64,000 nucleotides of DNA from Flavobacterium weaverense (GTDB lineage Bacteria; Bacteroidota; Bacteroidia; Flavobacteriales; Flavobacteriaceae), in the NCBI RefSeq assembly GCF_003688495.1, contig NZ_REFH01000011.1, forward strand, positions 62,001-126,000, read 5' to 3'. How positions within the stretch are numbered: position 1 is the first letter of the stretch; each line of letters starts with the position of its first letter. Below are positions 21,902-30,730 of the stretch, piece after piece. The notes beneath the pieces were generated by a model. That model made no database searches and had not been told where the DNA came from. It saw only the letters and a list, made by a program, of their open reading frames with translations. Made by a program: the position numbers and the translations under genes.

Positions 21902-21989
21902 GGAGAAATGGCAGAGCGGTCGAATGCGGCAGTCTTGAAAACTGTTGACTGTAACAGGTCCGGGGGTTCGAATCCCTCTTTCTCCGCCA
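21902..21989 (+). tRNA. tRNA-Ser (anticodon TGA)
   Basis: Acceptor arms GGAGAAA (21902-21908) and TTTCTCC (21979-21985) pair perfectly, with discriminator G and an encoded CCA at 21987-21989. The anticodon loop CTTGAAA gives TGA, decoding UCA serine. The long variable arm (TGTTGACTGTAACAGGTC region) is typical of class II tRNAs. A site-specific recombinase gene begins 250 bp downstream, so the 3' end is a likely integration site. Confidence 0.97.
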
Positions 21990-22020
21990 CATGAAGTTTC
22001 AAAAGAAACTTTAAAAGTCA

Positions 22021-22055
22021 AAAGCCTTTAAATACTAGTATTTAAAGGCTTTTTT
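22021..22055 (+). terminator. palindromic terminator after tRNA-Ser
   Basis: A 32-bp perfect palindrome spans 22021-22052, with stem AAAGCCTTTAAATA and centre CTAG, and runs into T residues. It lies 31 bp after the tRNA. Confidence 0.85.
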
Positions 22056-22097
22056 GTTTCCTGTCAAGACTCAAAAGACACATATACTGTCAAAGGC

Positions 22098-22148
22098 TAG
22101 TGTCCCTATTAGTGACCCTCTTATTTTTCATTAAAAATAGGGACACTA
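22098..22148. repeat. 13-bp perfect inverted repeat between tRNA and integrase
   Basis: TAGTGTCCCTATT (22098-22110) and AATAGGGACACTA (22136-22148) are perfect inverted copies separated by 25 bp. A related partial copy (AGTGACCCTC) lies between them. The position beside the presumed attachment site suggests binding sites for the recombinase or excisionase. This is an inference. Confidence 0.65.
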
Positions 22149-22239
22149 AAATTCAAGTATTCCCTAGGAATTCCCCGTGAATGCTAGATACTTTCAAAGT
22201 TTTTAAATCAATTTGATTATTAATTTAAAAACCTAAATT

Positions 22240-23454
22240 ATGTTAAAAGTAATTTTTTTCCTAAAAGCCGGAAAAGCAAATACAAAAGGAGAATCTCCTG
22301 TCTTTGCACGAATCTCCCACAATCAGCAATCTATTGATATGACCACCAGTAAACGTATCTCTAAAGAGAGATGGCAATTTACTAACAACCTTCGAAATGT
22401 GCTTAAACTTGAAAAAGAAAAAGTACTCAAACATGCCTTGGACATATTTGAGTTGAACCTCGAAAAAAAATTTAATGAGTTGACTAAAGTTGATCCAGAA
22501 ATCTCTTTGACTCAACTTAAAAATGAGTTTACAGGGAAAACAAAAACTGAAGGGACAAGTATTTTACACCTGATAGAAACGCATAATAACTATTTTCAAA
22601 AAAAGGTCAATACAGACGAAAGATCTAAAGCATCTTTCCAAAAATATGAACGCTCCAAAGAACTACTGACCATCTTTATGAAAAAGCAATATGGAATTCA
22701 AGATATTTCATCAAATGAAATTTCCAGCGCTTTCATTTATAATCTCGAATCTTTCCTTAAATACGAAAGTGTTTATAAAGGGCGTGTTGGCATTAAAAAC
22801 AACTCGGTAGTAAAATATATGAGAATGTATAAAACAGCCTGTTATTATTGCATTAGGATGGGCTTGATAGATAAAAATCCATTTGCTCTTTACGATGGTA
22901 AACTAAATATTAAGGATGCAGTATTCCTAACTCAGCAAGAGTTAAACCGCATTGAAAATAAAAAGTTTCCTGCTGAGCGTCTAGAGCGAGTAAAAGACAC
23001 TTTCCTTTTTAGTTGCTACACTGGATATGCACCTGTAGATGCATGCAATCTTACTTCAAATAATATATTCCAAGATAATAATGACGCGCTTTGGATTATG
23101 ACTAACAGAACAAAAACAGCAATCAGGGCAAATGTACCTGTACTCCCTCCCACTCTTAAAATTATCAATAAATATAAAGATTTACAAATAGGATTAATTC
23201 CTAAGATATCAAATCAAAAAATGAATGCCTACCTTAAAGAAATTGCAGATTTATGCGGAATTGATAAAAACCTGACCTGGTATGTCGCAAGACATACCTT
23301 TGCAACCACTGTAACTTTAGGTAATGGTGTCAGAATAGAAAATGTTTCTTCAATGATGGGGCATACAAATATTAAACAAACACAACATTACGCTAAGGTT
23401 CTAGATGTCAACGTAATGGAAGACATGGCGAAACTGAAGGAAAAATATATGTAA
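22240..23454 (+). CDS. int: tyrosine site-specific recombinase (ICE integrase)
   Basis: A 404-residue integrase of the Bacteroidota mobile-element type. It has an N-terminal arm-binding part, a SAM-like core-binding domain (about residues 105-220), and a catalytic domain. Catalytic residues seen are R351 in YVARHTFAT, H375 in MMGHTN and the nucleophile Y384 in TQHYAKV. The first conserved arginine, expected in a TGLR-like motif, is replaced: residues 261-267 read TGYAPVD. Loss of this Arg is also described for IntDOT of CTnDOT. The gene sits just downstream of tRNA-Ser, pointing away from it, with the tra operon convergent to it. Confidence 0.93.
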   Translation: MLKVIFFLKAGKANTKGESPVFARISHNQQSIDMTTSKRISKERWQFTNNLRNVLKLEKEKVLKHALDIFELNLEKKFNELTKVDPEISLTQLKNEFTGKTKTEGTSILHLIETHNNYFQKKVNTDERSKASFQKYERSKELLTIFMKKQYGIQDISSNEISSAFIYNLESFLKYESVYKGRVGIKNNSVVKYMRMYKTACYYCIRMGLIDKNPFALYDGKLNIKDAVFLTQQELNRIENKKFPAERLERVKDTFLFSCYTGYAPVDACNLTSNNIFQDNNDALWIMTNRTKTAIRANVPVLPPTLKIINKYKDLQIGLIPKISNQKMNAYLKEIADLCGIDKNLTWYVARHTFATTVTLGNGVRIENVSSMMGHTNIKQTQHYAKVLDVNVMEDMAKLKEKYM

Positions 23455-23511
23455 TCTTTTATCACCATACCTAATGGAAGATATCTTTTAAACAAACCAA
23501 GTATACTCAAC

Positions 23512-23541
23512 AAAAAAGGATTCCCGCAGGAATCCTTTTTT
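23512..23541 (+). terminator. intrinsic terminator after integrase
   Basis: AAAAAAGGATTCC, loop CGCA, GGAATCCTTTTTT forms a perfect 13-bp stem (23512-23524 with 23529-23541). It is symmetrical and could also stop the convergent minus-strand operon. Confidence 0.9.
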
Positions 23542-23595
23542 CGTTCTAACTATTCGTACCGCAAGAATCTCCAATTCTTAATTTTATTTCTATTT

Positions 23596-23886
23596 TCAAT
23601 GTCCATTCTTATTCAGTAATTTTTCTATTTTACTTGCCTCATACAAAAATATATCACCAAGCTTTGTATATGGGAGTACACCTGTTTGGCGGTATTTTAT
23701 AATGGTATTATTAGATAGTCCGAATATTTTCTTTAAATCCTCATTTCTATAATACTGCAATCGTGGTTTTACATCTTGACCGCTAATCTTAGAATCGATT
23801 TTTTCAAGTCGGGATTGCAAAGGCTCAAGCAAATTTTTAATTGCTGTCAGATATGCGAATATATTAGCTTTTCCTTCTTTTGACAT
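23596..23886 (-). CDS. helix-turn-helix excisionase/MerR-like DNA-binding protein
   Basis: A 96-residue protein whose C-terminal half is a winged-helix HTH of the excisionase/HTH_17 kind: LKKIFGLSNNTIIKYRQTGVLPYTKLGDIFLYEASKI (about residues 52-88). The N-terminal half is a predicted helical/coiled region (LLEPLQSRLEKIDSKI). Small proteins of this type beside integrases in Bacteroidota conjugative elements act as recombination directionality factors or local regulators. It is the last gene of the minus-strand ICE cluster, convergent with int. The exact role is inferred from position. Confidence 0.75.
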   Translation of the reverse strand: MSKEGKANIFAYLTAIKNLLEPLQSRLEKIDSKISGQDVKPRLQYYRNEDLKKIFGLSNNTIIKYRQTGVLPYTKLGDIFLYEASKIEKLLNKNGH

Positions 23887-23960
23887 GATCTATGAATTTT
23901 TAATGATTTAAATAGAGAATGAAGCACAACCGAATAGTCAGAAATCTTTTAGGTGAAATA

Positions 23961-24398
23961 TCATTTAACGCTAATTTTTTCTCTTCGTTTCTGCAAGACC
24001 CTAATAATTTTATCCAGAAATTTAAGATGACTATCTCCGTAGGTAAAACCCTTGGCTTCTGAAAACTGCTTGCTTATTGTACCGATACTTACTTGATTAC
24101 CAAAATCACCAGAATAAGTAAAATTATCTTCAATAAACTTTTGCATCTTACTTCTGTTCTCTTTTTCGTTTATATCGTCAAAAAATAAGATTCCTTCGTC
24201 CATAAGTATATAAAATAGTTGAGCTATTTCATTTTTATTAAATTGAGAAGCACATTTAAACCTACTTCCTTTTCCTATAGCGCTTTCTCTATTTGAAGTA
24301 TTAGAATACCTTTGTCCGAGTAAGGATTCGAATTGTTCAATCTTGGTAAATAATACTCCTACCGAAACAGAAAGTTCGCCAACTGTTACTTTTTTCAT
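23961..24398 (-). CDS. unrecognised ICE protein, weakly RteC-like
   Basis: A soluble 145-residue protein with no signal peptide. The stretch NEIAQLFYILMDEGILFF (about residues 55-72), followed by a segment ending LKFLDKIIRVLQKRRE, resembles the arrangement of the C-terminal domain of RteC, the regulator of excision and transfer genes in CTnDOT. The similarity is a visual pattern only. It lies 28 bp downstream of a winged-helix gene in the same strand cluster. Other possibilities are an unrelated helical regulator of the element. Confidence 0.5.
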   Translation of the reverse strand: MKKVTVGELSVSVGVLFTKIEQFESLLGQRYSNTSNRESAIGKGSRFKCASQFNKNEIAQLFYILMDEGILFFDDINEKENRSKMQKFIEDNFTYSGDFGNQVSIGTISKQFSEAKGFTYGDSHLKFLDKIIRVLQKRREKISVK

Positions 24399-24426
24399 CG
24401 CACTTTTATTTTGAAATTCTTAGCGA

Positions 24427-24723
24427 CTAACCTGGTGCCGAACAAGAAAAATAAATCCTACTTCCTTGATTTCTCTTAAAAGAGGGTTCGTACTTAATAT
24501 AGCCATACTCGTTTAATTCCTTTACACATTTATGATAAGTGCTTGATGCAGAAATTTTTGCTATGTGCATAATTTCATAGCTAAAAACCTGGATCGGACT
24601 AGTAAACCCCCGATCCCCACTGTACTTCAACAATGCGGCATAAACACCGATATGCGTGATACTGATACGGTAATCCTTTTCAATAGCAGAAAAGAAATCA
24701 GATAGGGGTTTTAGACTTTCCAT
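24427..24723 (-). CDS. small winged-helix protein of the conjugative element
   Basis: A 98-residue protein with the features of a winged helix: SITHIGVYAALLKYSG, then HIAKISASSTYHKCVKELNEYGYIKY (recognition helix and wing) and a basic C-terminus. Small HTH proteins of this kind are frequent in Bacteroidota conjugative elements. It starts 6 bp after the upstream 267-residue gene and is likely co-translated with it. A function in element gene control or replication is plausible but not shown. Confidence 0.6.
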   Translation of the reverse strand: MESLKPLSDFFSAIEKDYRISITHIGVYAALLKYSGDRGFTSPIQVFSYEIMHIAKISASSTYHKCVKELNEYGYIKYEPSFKRNQGSRIYFSCSAPG

Positions 24724-24729
24724 TATTCA

Positions 24730-25533
24730 TCAAATTGAATTAGATTGCTTTTTCACTCTTTTTTTCACTTCCTTTGGTATATCAGGCTCTTCGTTATCGG
24801 CACTTGACCCTTGTTTTTTATTGGTCTGTTTAACGGAAGCCTTTTCACCTTCCGACTGTTTTTCTACTTTAGCTTCTCTATTGTCAATGCGCTTCATATT
24901 CGTATCATATACATTGATGGTCTTAAATTGCGGATTAACTTCAATAAATTGCTTAACTTCTTTACCATCCTTCAAAAATGTAGCCGATTGTAAGTTCCCT
25001 TTCTTGAGAGAATCCATTAAATCTTCTTTGTATTTTGGAGTTTCTAATTCTTTTATAGGTAGTTTGCTCAAGCTAGCCTCAAGATCATAACCATAATTCT
25101 GATGGTATTGATTTAGTTTGAAATTTCCATTACTGTCTGTCTCCTTAAAGTCCATTTGAACCCAAGAATTATAAAGCTGCCCCTCTTTGTTAGTCAGTTC
25201 TTTATTTACTGCACGACCTTCCATTAGATTGTAAGCTTCCTTCATCGTAATATTACTTCCTTTATTAATATAGAAAGTTTGCTCCAGCGATTCTTTAGAA
25301 TTGTCTTTCTGCAAATCCACGTTGTAAGAATTAAAAAAATACATCTCACTCTGATCTGATTTTTTAAAACTTAGTGTTGCTTTGGCACGATCAACTCCGT
25401 ACAGCACTTCATGATTCAATGTGAAATTAGAGGTTTGCTGCTGCATTTTCTCCTTTAATTCATTGTCCAATCCTTCCCCAAAACCAGTGTACTTAACCTG
25501 GTTACGCAAGTATTCAAAATTTTTCTCGTTCAT
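24730..25533 (-). CDS. conjugative-element protein with DUF3945/DUF4099-like region
   Basis: A 267-residue hydrophilic protein. The middle part carries NKEGQLYNSWVQMDFKETDSNGN and GNLQSATFLKDGKEVKQFIEVNPQFKTINVYD, the pattern of the DUF3945/DUF4099 proteins that accompany Bacteroidota mobile elements. The last 50 residues are a charged, lysine-rich tail that could bind DNA. It lies 26 bp downstream of traN. The function of the family is not known. The name rests on recognised sequence style rather than a search. Confidence 0.6.
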   Translation of the reverse strand: MNEKNFEYLRNQVKYTGFGEGLDNELKEKMQQQTSNFTLNHEVLYGVDRAKATLSFKKSDQSEMYFFNSYNVDLQKDNSKESLEQTFYINKGSNITMKEAYNLMEGRAVNKELTNKEGQLYNSWVQMDFKETDSNGNFKLNQYHQNYGYDLEASLSKLPIKELETPKYKEDLMDSLKKGNLQSATFLKDGKEVKQFIEVNPQFKTINVYDTNMKRIDNREAKVEKQSEGEKASVKQTNKKQGSSADNEEPDIPKEVKKRVKKQSNSI

Positions 25534-25559
25534 GATACTTATATTTAAATGATTACTAT

Positions 25560-26405
25560 TTATAATTTCGGTAGAACAGTAAGCTGTAAAAGCTTTTTAT
25601 TCTTCAACCTAAGTTCAAGGTGCCGACCACCATTCTTCTCTATTAGTTGAATTACTAAATGTTTCTTATCTGGAATCGTAAACTTGGGAAGCGCAAAAAC
25701 CGCCGTGTTCTCAGACTCTCCTTTTATTACAATTGGTTTATTATAACTCATCATTGGTACGATTTCTAATTCTTGGGAAGCGGTACGTTTTACCTTTTTG
25801 CTGTCTCGTATAAAAAATCGGAGCTGATCGATATCATAATTTATTTTAGAACCGTTGAGAACTCTTGTCTTGTAATACAGGACATCATCTCGTATAAAGA
25901 TTCCATTTAGTTGGAATTTAATCTCATTCTTTTTTTCCCTTGCACCTGAAATCTTATTTCCATTGTAAAAAGCGACTTTGGAATATTTTTCTACCTCCTC
26001 TTCGTTCGCACCTTCCGCTGAAAAGTACATTTCTGGACTTTCTGACTTAGTTGTATGTAGACTGAGATTTAATTGCGGTGATTCGTCATCGTAGTTTACC
26101 ACAAAGGAATACAACTTGGCATCTGAAGTAATCACCGTAAGGTTGGTCGGAATAAATCCCTGCTGTGCCGCTTTAATATGCAATACGTTCTCTAGTCCTT
26201 TCGCTTTCTGCACTAATACATCTTGGCTCCCTCGGTCTACGGTTTTAATAGTATAAGGAAATACGATAGTCGTAGTTTTCGAATACCCGATAAAAAGCGA
26301 GTCCGATGCGACTTCTTCAAAATAATTCCCTTCCGTTTGTTGTGCAAAGGCTCCATTGGAAAACATCCATAAAAAAGCCACTAGTAATACATTAATTTTT
26401 TTCAT
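25560..26405 (-). CDS. traN: conjugative transposon protein TraN
   Basis: A 281-residue exported protein with a signal peptide (about residues 1-21, ending GAFAQ). The early segment SLFIGYSKTTTIVFPYTIKTVDRGSQDVLVQKAKGLENVLHIKA (shown here as a joined region at residues 36-79) is the DUF4138/TraN signature. TraN is a VirB9-like component of the outer part of the Bacteroidota type IV secretion channel. It follows traM by 18 bp in the tra operon. It is followed by accessory genes instead of the usual traO-traQ, which are absent. Confidence 0.88.
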   Translation of the reverse strand: MKKINVLLVAFLWMFSNGAFAQQTEGNYFEEVASDSLFIGYSKTTTIVFPYTIKTVDRGSQDVLVQKAKGLENVLHIKAAQQGFIPTNLTVITSDAKLYSFVVNYDDESPQLNLSLHTTKSESPEMYFSAEGANEEEVEKYSKVAFYNGNKISGAREKKNEIKFQLNGIFIRDDVLYYKTRVLNGSKINYDIDQLRFFIRDSKKVKRTASQELEIVPMMSYNKPIVIKGESENTAVFALPKFTIPDKKHLVIQLIEKNGGRHLELRLKNKKLLQLTVLPKL

Positions 26406-26423
26406 GTTTATAATTTTTTGATT

Positions 26424-27734
26424 TTAATTGGAATCATTTTGTTTTTGGTTGTCATCGAGAAGCAATACTTGATAGCCAGCTTTTACAACCACTTTAACCA
26501 ACTTAACTTTCTTGCTTAGCAGGCTTTTGGCAGCCTCTATTCCAGCTCCCGCAGCCTGCGCTCCCCAGGAATCGTCAAGAGTTCCCATTCCAATGCTCTG
26601 CATCGAACGATCTGCAGTTGTTTTTGCAACATCTCTATTAATAGTGCCTGGAATATAAATCCCATCCAATCCATCCATATCGTAGACTGAAAGTGCTACT
26701 GGAAACAAGGAGTTATTATATCTAATGCTATTTATTTTGATACTCAATCGCTCTCCTTGTAAAGAAGCTATTCCAAATAGAAAATGATCTTTTGGTATTG
26801 CGACTCCATTAATATAAATCGCATTGGTTAGCCTCAGTTTTACTGTCGAACCAGTAACGATTACTTGGGTTTCATGAATCACAGCCGATATCGTATTTTG
26901 CATATCGACACTACTAGCATTTTCATCAAAAGAATAAAAGCCATTACCCTTGGATTGTCCATTAGTGACCAAAGTATTTATGAGACTGTTTTGTACTAAT
27001 GAAACTATCCCTTCCGTCGTTTTACTGCTGATCGTGAACACTTGTCCACGATTTTCTTTCGAAACTTTTCGCAGTCTCTCTTGTACTCTTTCAGGATGCT
27101 GAATATCAAGTATGTTTTCTAGCATTCCACTGAGTTGCTTCAATTCGGGATCCTGATCTCCTTTCTGCCCATCCATAGTACTTATCATGTGTTCTAACCT
27201 ATTAATATCATCAGAATGTATTTCTGAAGTAGTGGGTTTTGCATATTGATTCGAACCATGATTCTGTTCCATAACTATCGTTGGACCATTTAAAGCCTTC
27301 TGTAATGCTTCCAGTTTTTTATGAATTTTTTCTTCATTTGAATCTCGATAAACCGATGTATTTAATCCGCCGTTTCCATTGGAATAATTACTTTCTTGAA
27401 AATCGGTATCCGTTTCGGTTTCCATTCCATTGTCCTGAAAAGATTGACTCAGATAATTTGGATCATTTTTGATAAGTTCATCCAGCTTTGCTGAATCGAT
27501 TGCTGCTTGCTCGTAATATTTCATCTTATCTAAGAAAAGTGCTTCTCTTCCGTTTGCATCTGGAAGCTTTGTATTAAAACCTGTTTTTTCGACTGATTCT
27601 AAAGTAGCGGCATCCATTTTACCTCCTCCTAGAATCCAAAATACAGCTGTAATAAAGGGAAGGACCAAGAGCGGCAATACCATAAGCATCTTGCGCTGTC
27701 TTTGCATTTTTAGTGATTCTGTTTTTCGTTCCAT
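26424..27734 (-). CDS. traM: conjugative transposon protein TraM
   Basis: A 436-residue inner-membrane protein with one N-terminal transmembrane segment (about residues 14-34). A long hydrophilic periplasmic stretch follows (about 40-215, with coiled-coil and low-complexity parts). The conserved C-terminal domain contains VIHETQVIVTGSTVKLRLTN and a YDMDGLDGIYIPGTI segment. These are typical of TraM of Bacteroidota elements, the counterpart of VirB10, which spans the envelope and opens the channel. It starts 4 bp after the preceding small membrane-protein gene and precedes traN. Confidence 0.9.
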   Translation of the reverse strand: MERKTESLKMQRQRKMLMVLPLLVLPFITAVFWILGGGKMDAATLESVEKTGFNTKLPDANGREALFLDKMKYYEQAAIDSAKLDELIKNDPNYLSQSFQDNGMETETDTDFQESNYSNGNGGLNTSVYRDSNEEKIHKKLEALQKALNGPTIVMEQNHGSNQYAKPTTSEIHSDDINRLEHMISTMDGQKGDQDPELKQLSGMLENILDIQHPERVQERLRKVSKENRGQVFTISSKTTEGIVSLVQNSLINTLVTNGQSKGNGFYSFDENASSVDMQNTISAVIHETQVIVTGSTVKLRLTNAIYINGVAIPKDHFLFGIASLQGERLSIKINSIRYNNSLFPVALSVYDMDGLDGIYIPGTINRDVAKTTADRSMQSIGMGTLDDSWGAQAAGAGIEAAKSLLSKKVKLVKVVVKAGYQVLLLDDNQKQNDSN

Positions 27735-27738
27735 ACTA

Positions 27739-28233
27739 TTAATTTTTAAATTGTGAGCGATAATAATTCTCTACGATAACAAGGCTGTCTAGTAATCCAG
27801 GGCGGGATCTTAGTATACTGTCCTGTATTAGCTTTCCAGTAGGACTGCGTCCCAAACTATCCATGTACATCTGGAAACGAGCCATTCGTTCCATTTGGGT
27901 TTTGCTTAAAGATGTATTAAGTATTGTGTTTTTAGTATCGAATGCAACTGCATTAATCGGCCTGCTGATCAGACTGCGTTCTATCTTGTTTGAGTTTCCA
28001 TTTAGGCCATCTACAATTAAATAAACGTTCCCGCCCACTGTAAATACAACAAAACAGAACAGAATTACAATCCAGCTTTTTGCAGATAAATTTGCCGTCC
28101 TATTTTCCAACCACTTAGCACATTTATGCTGCAGCAAAAAAATGGCTTCGTTGAATCGTTCTAGTAGAAAGCGTTCTTTGTGCTTGACATTTTCAGGATT
28201 ATTTCTGCTGTTTCTTTTAAATATGAATTTCAT
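27739..28233 (-). CDS. tra-operon membrane protein of unknown function
   Basis: A 164-residue protein with a basic N-terminus of about 50 residues and a single transmembrane helix (SWIVILFCFVVFTVGGNVYLIV, about residues 54-75). A periplasmic tail contains NAVAFD and a short helical region. It sits between traK and traM, with 4-13 bp gaps, so it must be translated with them. Similar small single-pass proteins occupy this slot in other Flavobacteriia elements, possibly as a TraL equivalent, but I do not recognise a named family. Confidence 0.7.
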   Translation of the reverse strand: MKFIFKRNSRNNPENVKHKERFLLERFNEAIFLLQHKCAKWLENRTANLSAKSWIVILFCFVVFTVGGNVYLIVDGLNGNSNKIERSLISRPINAVAFDTKNTILNTSLSKTQMERMARFQMYMDSLGRSPTGKLIQDSILRSRPGLLDSLVIVENYYRSQFKN

Positions 28234-28246
28234 AATCAGTTTTTTA

Positions 28247-28867
28247 TCATTTTCTGTTTTTTGAACTTAAATCTCTATTTTCAATAGTGTTCCACCGCTC
28301 TATTAAAAATCCATGTGGATTGTTGTCGCTTCGCGAAACATTGCGAAGATTGCCTTCTGTTACTAGACTTCGATAAGCAATACTTGTGGGTCTTATGATA
28401 TTTTGAGTTGCATAACAACGGAACTGATAGGGATATTCATTGATGTTAATTGTTATACTATCCACAGCTATAGTTTGGCTGACATTACCGGATATAATCC
28501 CAGAATAATAACCGTTTTCCTTTAAATCATCATACACTCTTTTTGCGCTATCATCTGCTAAATAAAGAGCCTTGGTAACATTGATTTGTATTACTTTATC
28601 ATCAGGATCAAGACTGAAAAACAGGCTGTGAAAGGTTTTTACATGATCCTTTGCTTCAACTGGAATATTGTCCTTCGTATTCGATGAAAATGCTTCCAAT
28701 GCTTTCCCATTAGCCAGTATATAAACCTTATCCTGCATTTGCGAAACCAGACTGAAACTTTTGTAAAGAGCAAAGCAACAGAGAATCACGCATCCAATTA
28801 TAACTAGCATTGTAAAGCCTCGAACATATCGAAAAGCCGTGTCAATATTTTTCATTTTACTAAACAT
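28247..28867 (-). CDS. traK: conjugative transposon protein TraK
   Basis: A 206-residue bitopic membrane protein. An N-terminal stretch (IDTAFRYVRGFTMLVIIGCVI) leads into one transmembrane helix at about residues 15-37, followed by a periplasmic domain with the KTFHSLFFSLDPD and GNVSQTI motifs seen in TraK. TraK is the VirB8-like scaffold linking inner- and outer-membrane parts of the type IV channel. It begins 18 bp after traJ. The C-terminal NPHGFLIERW segment is also typical of the family. Confidence 0.9.
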   Translation of the reverse strand: MFSKMKNIDTAFRYVRGFTMLVIIGCVILCCFALYKSFSLVSQMQDKVYILANGKALEAFSSNTKDNIPVEAKDHVKTFHSLFFSLDPDDKVIQINVTKALYLADDSAKRVYDDLKENGYYSGIISGNVSQTIAVDSITININEYPYQFRCYATQNIIRPTSIAYRSLVTEGNLRNVSRSDNNPHGFLIERWNTIENRDLSSKNRK

Positions 28868-28885
28868 GATATTTGAATTTAGAAA

Positions 28886-30082
28886 TTAAGAATTGCCTTT
28901 TAATTTATCACCCATATGACTATTCTTGTCATTGAAGTACGGAGTGGAACTACTAGAGCCCGACATGCTTTGAGACATACGACTTGCTGCATTTCCCATC
29001 GCATCTGCCATCATACTGGCACCAGTACCCACGCTACTTACTGCAGAATTTGTACTATTACTAAAGATAGTGGTTACCTTTTGGCTCAATGCTCCGCCAC
29101 CACCTGCATGAACTATGTAATTTGCTACTGAAGGAACTGTAAAATAACCTACAATCCCTATAATCATGAATACTAGATACGCCATATCGGTTCTACTAAA
29201 GAAAGTATCTCCATAATCGTTTACCTGAGCGATGTCCAGTTGCAACATCTTCTCCTGTATTTTTCCGATGATACTACCAAAAATATTAGCTACAGGAAGC
29301 CACAGGTAAATATTGATGTATCTCGCCAGCCAAACGGTCAAAGTATGTTGAAAACCATCAAATACAGCGATTCCAAATACTAATGGGCCTAATACGGAAA
29401 GAACCACCAGCTGAAATGTTCGCAGGGTATCGATACATAATGAAGCTGCTTCAAATAACACTCTTAGTACTTCACTCATCCATTCCTTGACCGAATTGCG
29501 AAAATTAAACGATGCCTTTGCCATAGCAAATTTGACATCATTTCCGATCCCTTCAAGCATTCCTTGACTATCAGGGTTAGCATTATCGTGTGTGTATTTA
29601 TACCACCTGTCCTGATCACCACTTCCTGATTCACCAACATACATCTGCCAAGAGTTACTACTTTTAATAGCTTCTTCTTTCTTTTGTAACAACAAACCAA
29701 TAGCCTTGTTGGATCCTTCAACCATCGCCGCTGTTGCTGTAACAGTAGGATTCATTACTCCGTTAATCAAATCCAAGACCGAAGGAAAAATCATAATACA
29801 GAAACCGATAACAAAAGGCCTTAGCAGCGGATAAAAATCTATTGGTTCTGCACTGGCAATATGTCGCCATACTCTTGAGCCTATATACCAAATAGCTGCA
29901 AAACCAGCAATTCCTTGTCCTACTCCCAATAAATTATTACACAAAGGCATCATCTCTTCGTAGAGTTGATCCAGTACACCATGCAAACTGTTCATGTCGT
30001 CCGCTACACTTTGCGCCTGAATCGCAAAGGGCAATAGTATTCCTAGGGCTGTAAATAATACTCCCTTACTTCTCTTTGCCAT
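28886..30082 (-). CDS. traJ: conjugative transposon protein TraJ
   Basis: A 398-residue polytopic membrane protein with a signal-like N-terminus and about six further hydrophobic segments, corresponding to VirB6. Recognisable segments are LHGVLDQLYEEMMPLCNNLLGVGQGIAGFAAIWYIG at the N-terminus (residues 34-69) and FDGFQHTLTVWLARYINIYLWLPVANIFG in the middle. The C-terminus is serine- and glycine-rich and probably cytoplasmic. It follows the third traI-like gene by 12 bp and precedes traK. Confidence 0.9.
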   Translation of the reverse strand: MAKRSKGVLFTALGILLPFAIQAQSVADDMNSLHGVLDQLYEEMMPLCNNLLGVGQGIAGFAAIWYIGSRVWRHIASAEPIDFYPLLRPFVIGFCIMIFPSVLDLINGVMNPTVTATAAMVEGSNKAIGLLLQKKEEAIKSSNSWQMYVGESGSGDQDRWYKYTHDNANPDSQGMLEGIGNDVKFAMAKASFNFRNSVKEWMSEVLRVLFEAASLCIDTLRTFQLVVLSVLGPLVFGIAVFDGFQHTLTVWLARYINIYLWLPVANIFGSIIGKIQEKMLQLDIAQVNDYGDTFFSRTDMAYLVFMIIGIVGYFTVPSVANYIVHAGGGGALSQKVTTIFSNSTNSAVSSVGTGASMMADAMGNAASRMSQSMSGSSSSTPYFNDKNSHMGDKLKGNS

Positions 30083-30094
30083 CTCATTCTTTGT

Positions 30095-30730
30095 TTAGTT
30101 ATTTCCCTTGTAAATGTTACGCATTACACGCACATCATTATGCTCTTTTGCACGTTGGATCGCTAGTACAGTTGTATTATTATTAAAACTTCGCAGAAAT
30201 AAAACTTTCTCCTGCATATCAGCATAAATCTTGTCAATCGCTGCAAGTCTTTCCTCATCGGTCATTCTTAATGTATTAGCAGTAATAACCATGACCAATT
30301 CGTTTAAATTTCGGAGGCTCTGTTGCAGCAAATTATCATACACTCTTGCGCAATAGTCGATTTCATCGGGACTAAAATTGCCACCATTTCTGAACCCTTC
30401 AAATGCGGTTTTATATTCTTTTACTAAAAGCAATTGGTATTTCACAATCTCACCTACTCTCTTATATTTACGTACCGTTGGACTTACTTGCATCAATGCA
30501 TCAAGGAATGTTTCATGGAGGCTAAAATTGCCTTGAGACAAATCTTTGATCGTATTGTACCCACCACTAACGATTTGATACCCTTTTTTCATATCCTTTA
30601 GTATCTGCTTGAATTGAGCCAATTTTTCTATATTTAGCAGGAGTTGCTGCATTTCCTGTGATTGGGCTGAAATCCGAGACGGGAAAAAGAAACCCATGAA
30701 AAAAAGCCCTATAATTATTATCTTTTTCAT
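30095..30730 (-). CDS. TraI-like conjugation protein (paralogue 1 of 3, next to traJ)
   Basis: A 211-residue exported protein with a signal peptide ending RISAQ. The pattern KKGYQIVSGGYNTIKDLSQGNFSLH, the SPDEIDYCARVY segment and the ending IQRAKEHNDVRVMRNIY match its two upstream neighbours, showing triplication. Such proteins are annotated as TraI or, misleadingly, as TerB tellurite-resistance proteins. Its start codon overlaps the end of the upstream paralogue by 4 bp. The role is thought to be structural in the transfer channel, but details are not known. Confidence 0.8.
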   Translation of the reverse strand: MKKIIIIGLFFMGFFFPSRISAQSQEMQQLLLNIEKLAQFKQILKDMKKGYQIVSGGYNTIKDLSQGNFSLHETFLDALMQVSPTVRKYKRVGEIVKYQLLLVKEYKTAFEGFRNGGNFSPDEIDYCARVYDNLLQQSLRNLNELVMVITANTLRMTDEERLAAIDKIYADMQEKVLFLRSFNNNTTVLAIQRAKEHNDVRVMRNIYKGNN

